Part shown: positions 6,603-9,269 of the stretch, piece after piece
Layout of the letters: the number at the start of each line of letters is the position of its first letter
How positions within the stretch are numbered: the first letter of the stretch is position 1
From: Planctomycetaceae bacterium
GTDB taxonomy: Bacteria > Planctomycetota > Planctomycetia > Planctomycetales > Planctomycetaceae
NCBI GenBank assembly: GCA_023258825.1
Contig: JALQWE010000109.1
Span: 1 to 9,269 of the forward strand
Length of the DNA stretch: 9,269 nucleotides
Direction of reading: 5' to 3'
The notes under the pieces: generated by a model
The model's database searches: none
Told to the model about the DNA's origin: nothing
Seen by the model: the letters and a program-made list of their open reading frames with translations, nothing else
Position numbers and translations under genes: made by a program

Positions 6603-8030
6603 TCAACCCGTCACGAGGCGACCGAAAAATTCACCTTCATTCACCGTGGGACGCTCGGGACGACCTTTATAGATCCATGTCAATTGACGATGGTCCAGTC
6701 CCATCAGGTGCAGAATTGAGGCGTGCAGATCATGCACATGCAAACGATCCTCCACTGCACGCAGCCCTAACTCGTCCGTCCCACCAATCGTCTGACCTCC
6801 TTGAACCCCACCGCCCGACATCCACATCGTAAAGCCGGTCGGATTGTGATCACGACCATTACCTTTTTCCGACATCGGAGTTCGCCCGAATTCGCCTCCC
6901 CAGATCACCAGCGTCTGATCCAGCAAGCCCCGCTGCTTCAGATCCCGCAGCAAACCTGCCACCGGACGGTCACTCGCACGACACAAGCCCGTATGATTGG
7001 CTTCTATCCCTGAGTGCGCATCCCACTTGCTGCCTGCGCCGTGATACAGCTGAATAAAACGCACGCCACGTTCCACCAGGCGTCGTGACAACAGACACAT
7101 CCGTCCGAACACCGCGGTCTCTTTGTCGTCCAGTCCGTACAGCCGCTGAGTCTCCTGGGTCTCTTCCTGAATGGCGACCGCTTCCGGCGCGTGCGCCTGC
7201 ATCCGGAACGCCAGCTCATACGACGCCAGCCTTGCCTCCAGTTCTGTCTGTTCCGGATGCTCCGCCGCAAATCGGCCATTCAGCCGATTCAGCAACTGCA
7301 GCTTCTGCTGCTGCCGACGCGGTCCCGAACCTTCCGGCGCTGTCAGATGTGGAATCGGATCCGATCCTTCCTGAAGACGCACGCCCTGGTACTGCGCCGG
7401 CATAAATCCCGCACTCCAGTTCCGCGGTCCATTCACCACACTGGACTTGTTGTCCTGCATCACCAGAAAGGACGGCAGATTGCTGTTTTCACTGCCAAGC
7501 CCGTAGGAGACCCAGCTTCCCAGAGATGGACGGCCACCAATCAACGAACACGTGTTCATCTGACAAACTCCGGACGAATGATTAATTCCATCCGCCCAGC
7601 AACCTCGCAGCACGGCGAGATCATCCACGCATGTCGCTGTCTCCGGCAGCCAGTCTGAAACCCACGTGCCACATTCCCCATGCTGTCGCCACCGACGACG
7701 GCTGGCCAATAACGGCGAACGAGATTCTCCCATGGGAGTAATCACGTCTCCGAAACTTGCCGGCAATTGCTGCCCCGCCAGCTGATTCAGCAGGGGCTTC
7801 GGATCAAACAGGTCCAGATGGCTGGGTCCACCCTCCATAAACAGAAAAATCACACTTTTCGCGGTGCCCGGCAATGCCGGCACTAATGCCCCAGCGCTTC
7901 GCGCAAGCTCCGCCATTCCGCCCGGTGCCGACGAGGGCTCAGCCAGGACCACGGACGCGGCGAGTCCGGCGAAACCGCCACCGCCCGCCGTCAGAAAGTC
8001 GCGTCTGCGCTGTCTGAATGCCTGGTCCAT
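6603..8030 (-). CDS. DUF1501 family protein with Tat signal (alkaline-phosphatase/sulfatase-like fold)
   Basis: A 475-residue protein of the DUF1501 family, abundant in planctomycetes and related in fold to alkaline phosphatases and sulfatases; its reaction is not established. The N-terminus is a Tat signal (RQRRRDFLTAGG, then a hydrophobic stretch to about residue 30). The family motifs are in order: IFLFMEGGPSHLDLFDPKP (61-79), NHSSGVCQMNT with GGRPSLGSWVSYGLG (about 150-179), RFIQLYHGAGSKWDAHSG (about 324-341), LVIWGGEFGRTP (374-385) and GRDHNPTGF (392-400). The conserved Asp, His and Glu residues in these motifs are likely metal ligands by analogy. The ATG at 8030 precedes the Tat signal and has a GAGGGGG Shine-Dalgarno about 7-8 b upstream; the frame runs open to 8111 without recognisable content. 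In planctomycetes such genes often sit beside DUF1549/DUF1553 cytochrome-like genes; here the neighbour is a Gfo/Idh/MocA oxidoreductase. Confidence 0.92.
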   Translation of the reverse strand: MDQAFRQRRRDFLTAGGGGFAGLAASVVLAEPSSAPGGMAELARSAGALVPALPGTAKSVIFLFMEGGPSHLDLFDPKPLLNQLAGQQLPASFGDVITPMGESRSPLLASRRRWRQHGECGTWVSDWLPETATCVDDLAVLRGCWADGINHSSGVCQMNTCSLIGGRPSLGSWVSYGLGSENSNLPSFLVMQDNKSSVVNGPRNWSAGFMPAQYQGVRLQEGSDPIPHLTAPEGSGPRRQQQKLQLLNRLNGRFAAEHPEQTELEARLASYELAFRMQAHAPEAVAIQEETQETQRLYGLDDKETAVFGRMCLLSRRLVERGVRFIQLYHGAGSKWDAHSGIEANHTGLCRASDRPVAGLLRDLKQRGLLDQTLVIWGGEFGRTPMSEKGNGRDHNPTGFTMWMSGGGVQGGQTIGGTDELGLRAVEDRLHVHDLHASILHLMGLDHRQLTWIYKGRPERPTVNEGEFFGRLVTG

Positions 8031-8147
8031 CACCGGCCCCCTCTTTCCTACTGCTGATACGCACCTGCACCACTCTGCCCACAGATCCAGCACGAAATTC
8101 TTACAAAACATCCGGCCCCGGGCACGCTTAAAGACGCCTGTTCATGC

Positions 8148-8161
8148 GATTTCCGGAAATC
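8148..8161. repeat. Perfect 14-bp palindrome in the gap upstream of the DUF1501 gene
   Basis: GATTTCCGGAAATC is a perfect dyad with no loop, placed just after the TPR gene stop (8175) and 118 b before the DUF1501 start in the direction of transcription. With no loop and no T run it does not look like a terminator. A binding site for a dimeric regulator of the DUF1501 and oxidoreductase genes is possible, but this is position-based inference only. Confidence 0.3.
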
Positions 8162-8174
8162 TCGCGCCTCCCGA

Positions 8175-9269
8175 TCACTCCCGCACGGGCTTGCCCGCGG
8201 CAATCAATTCGCGATGCCCCATCAATCGCGCCTTTTCCCCCTCAGGCGCAGTCTCGATCGCCGTGCTGATCCATTTTCCCGCTTCATCAAACTGCCCCTG
8301 ATCCGCCAGCGCCGCCGCCAGGGTGTCCAGAGTATTCCATTGACGATACTCCGTCATCCCACAGGCCGCCTTCGCCAGTTCCAAGGCCCGGGCTGGCTGC
8401 CGGATGGTGTCGTCCGGGCAGGTCGCCAGTAGCCACGCAAGATCATTCGTGGCTTCATACGTCAGTGGACTGATGCGGATCGCCTGCTCCAGATCACCGA
8501 TCGCATTCGCATACTGCTGCTTTCTGCGATACGCGAATGCGCGATTTCCCAGCGCATCCACATACTTCGCGTCCACTTTCAGCGCTGCCGTAAAGTCCGC
8601 GATGGCCTGATCCACCAGGTTCAGTTTCTGATGCACGATCCCTCGATTGTTCAACGCTTCAGCAAACTCGGGGACAATTTTCAGCGCCGCATTCAGGTCG
8701 TTCAGTGCCGCCTTGTACTGCTCCGTCTCGATGTACGCCAGAGCTCGATTGTTCAGATACAGCACACTTCCCGATTCAAGTGCCAGCGCCTGCGTAAAAT
8801 CGTTGATCGCCGCCGCATAATTTGCCTGCAGATAGTAGGCCTTCCCCCGATTGTTCAGAGCTCCGGAATTCTTAGGAGCCTTCCGCAGACTTTCAGAAAA
8901 ATCAGCGATCGCCTTCTCATACTGCTGATGCGCCAGATACGCAACACCTCGCAGATGATAATTCTCTGACGTCGCCACACGAGTCAACCGGCCCGACAAT
9001 TCCTGAATCGCTGAGTCGAATGGGACGGTCTCCTTTTCCCACAACCATCCCCCCTTCTCGCTGATCCAAAGCCATTCGCCATTTGTCAGCGCGACCGTAA
9101 ACACTTCTCCAAGATAGGACGTCCAGACGGTGGCGTCCGGGGTCCGGATCGGGGCCCCATGCCGCACAATCAGGATTCTGGTGCCCACACGCGGATCCCG
9201 AGCCGCCCCCTTTGGCTCCTGACCCACAGCAGAATTTCCCAGACACAACAGACCACAAAACATCAGAAC
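8175..9269 (-). CDS. Exported TPR-repeat protein with N-terminal SH3-like domain (5' end probably incomplete)
   Basis: The function is unknown; TPR proteins act as protein-binding scaffolds. Counting from the first in-frame ATG (9263), there are 362 residues. Residues 1-15 (MFCGLLCLGNSAVGQ) look like the hydrophobic core and cleavage end of a signal peptide that lacks its positive start. The frame is open to base 9269, so the true start probably lies outside the window. Residues about 26-90 resemble an SH3-like domain (VGTRILIVRHGAPIRTPDA, VWTSYLGEVFTV, NGEWLWI, GGWLW). Five tandem 34-residue TPR units follow with exact spacing at 99-132, 133-166, 167-200, 201-234 and 235-268 (NNRGxAY and AIxDFTxAL cores). 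A looser pair comes after them (NDLAWLLATCPD, LDTLAAALADQGQFDEA), a C-terminal arrangement common in planctomycete TPR proteins. It lies 144 b upstream of the DUF1501 gene on the same strand and is probably secreted or periplasmic. Confidence 0.88.
   Translation of the reverse strand, partial: VLMFCGLLCLGNSAVGQEPKGAARDPRVGTRILIVRHGAPIRTPDATVWTSYLGEVFTVALTNGEWLWISEKGGWLWEKETVPFDSAIQELSGRLTRVATSENYHLRGVAYLAHQQYEKAIADFSESLRKAPKNSGALNNRGKAYYLQANYAAAINDFTQALALESGSVLYLNNRALAYIETEQYKAALNDLNAALKIVPEFAEALNNRGIVHQKLNLVDQAIADFTAALKVDAKYVDALGNRAFAYRRKQQYANAIGDLEQAIRISPLTYEATNDLAWLLATCPDDTIRQPARALELAKAACGMTEYRQWNTLDTLAAALADQGQFDEAGKWISTAIETAPEGEKARLMGHRELIAAGKPVRE

Noticed and set aside
6499..6606. Upstream ATG at 6606 for the oxidoreductase
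   Set aside because: It would overlap the DUF1501 stop codon and bury the Tat signal 36 residues inside the protein; the ATG at 6498 has a better ribosome site.
1..9269. CRISPR array, mobile element, phage, toxin-antitoxin or defence system
   Set aside because: No direct repeats with spacers, transposase, integrase, recognisable toxin/antitoxin pair or tRNA was found on either strand. The only repeats are protein-level TPR units and small dyads.

Overview
The window looks like a chromosomal segment of a planctomycete (Planctomycetota, probably class Planctomycetia). The support is: a Tat-signal DUF1501 protein next to a Tat-signal Gfo/Idh/MocA oxidoreductase; a secreted SH3-like/TPR protein with the C-terminal region common in that phylum; a planctomycete-style N-terminal two thirds of triosephosphate isomerase; and a base composition of about 60% G+C. 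The first ~480 bases do not fit this. The truncated SecG and the C-terminal third of TpiA read like a betaproteobacterium (Comamonadaceae type), and base composition changes sharply near position 480, inside tpiA.

Layout. Positions 1-2356 hold three genes on the minus strand, transcribed pheA -> tpiA -> secG: a chorismate mutase/prephenate dehydratase (phenylalanine synthesis), triosephosphate isomerase (glycolysis) and the start of the SecG translocase subunit, which is cut by the window edge. Positions 2357-3037 are a ~680 b divergent intergenic region with no convincing gene, a strong excess of C over G and one small perfect hairpin. Positions 3038-4933 encode a full-length DnaK chaperone on the plus strand, followed by a clear rho-independent terminator at about 4961-5003. 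Positions 5059-9269 hold three minus-strand genes, transcribed TPR protein -> DUF1501 protein -> Gfo/Idh/MocA oxidoreductase. The TPR protein is probably incomplete at its 5' end. All three appear to be exported, two of them by Tat signals, and the gaps of 144 b and 104 b allow either co-transcription or separate promoters.

How they work together. The left block is housekeeping metabolism and protein export, and dnaK is a stand-alone chaperone gene here. The right block is an envelope or periplasmic set of a kind greatly expanded in planctomycetes, with unknown substrates. I see no tRNA, rRNA, CRISPR array, insertion sequence, phage gene or recognisable defence system. The most notable signal is the compositional and phylogenetic break inside an intact tpiA reading frame, which is either a metagenome assembly chimera or a real intragenic recombination. 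Second is a chorismate mutase domain in pheA that seems to have lost several catalytic residues.
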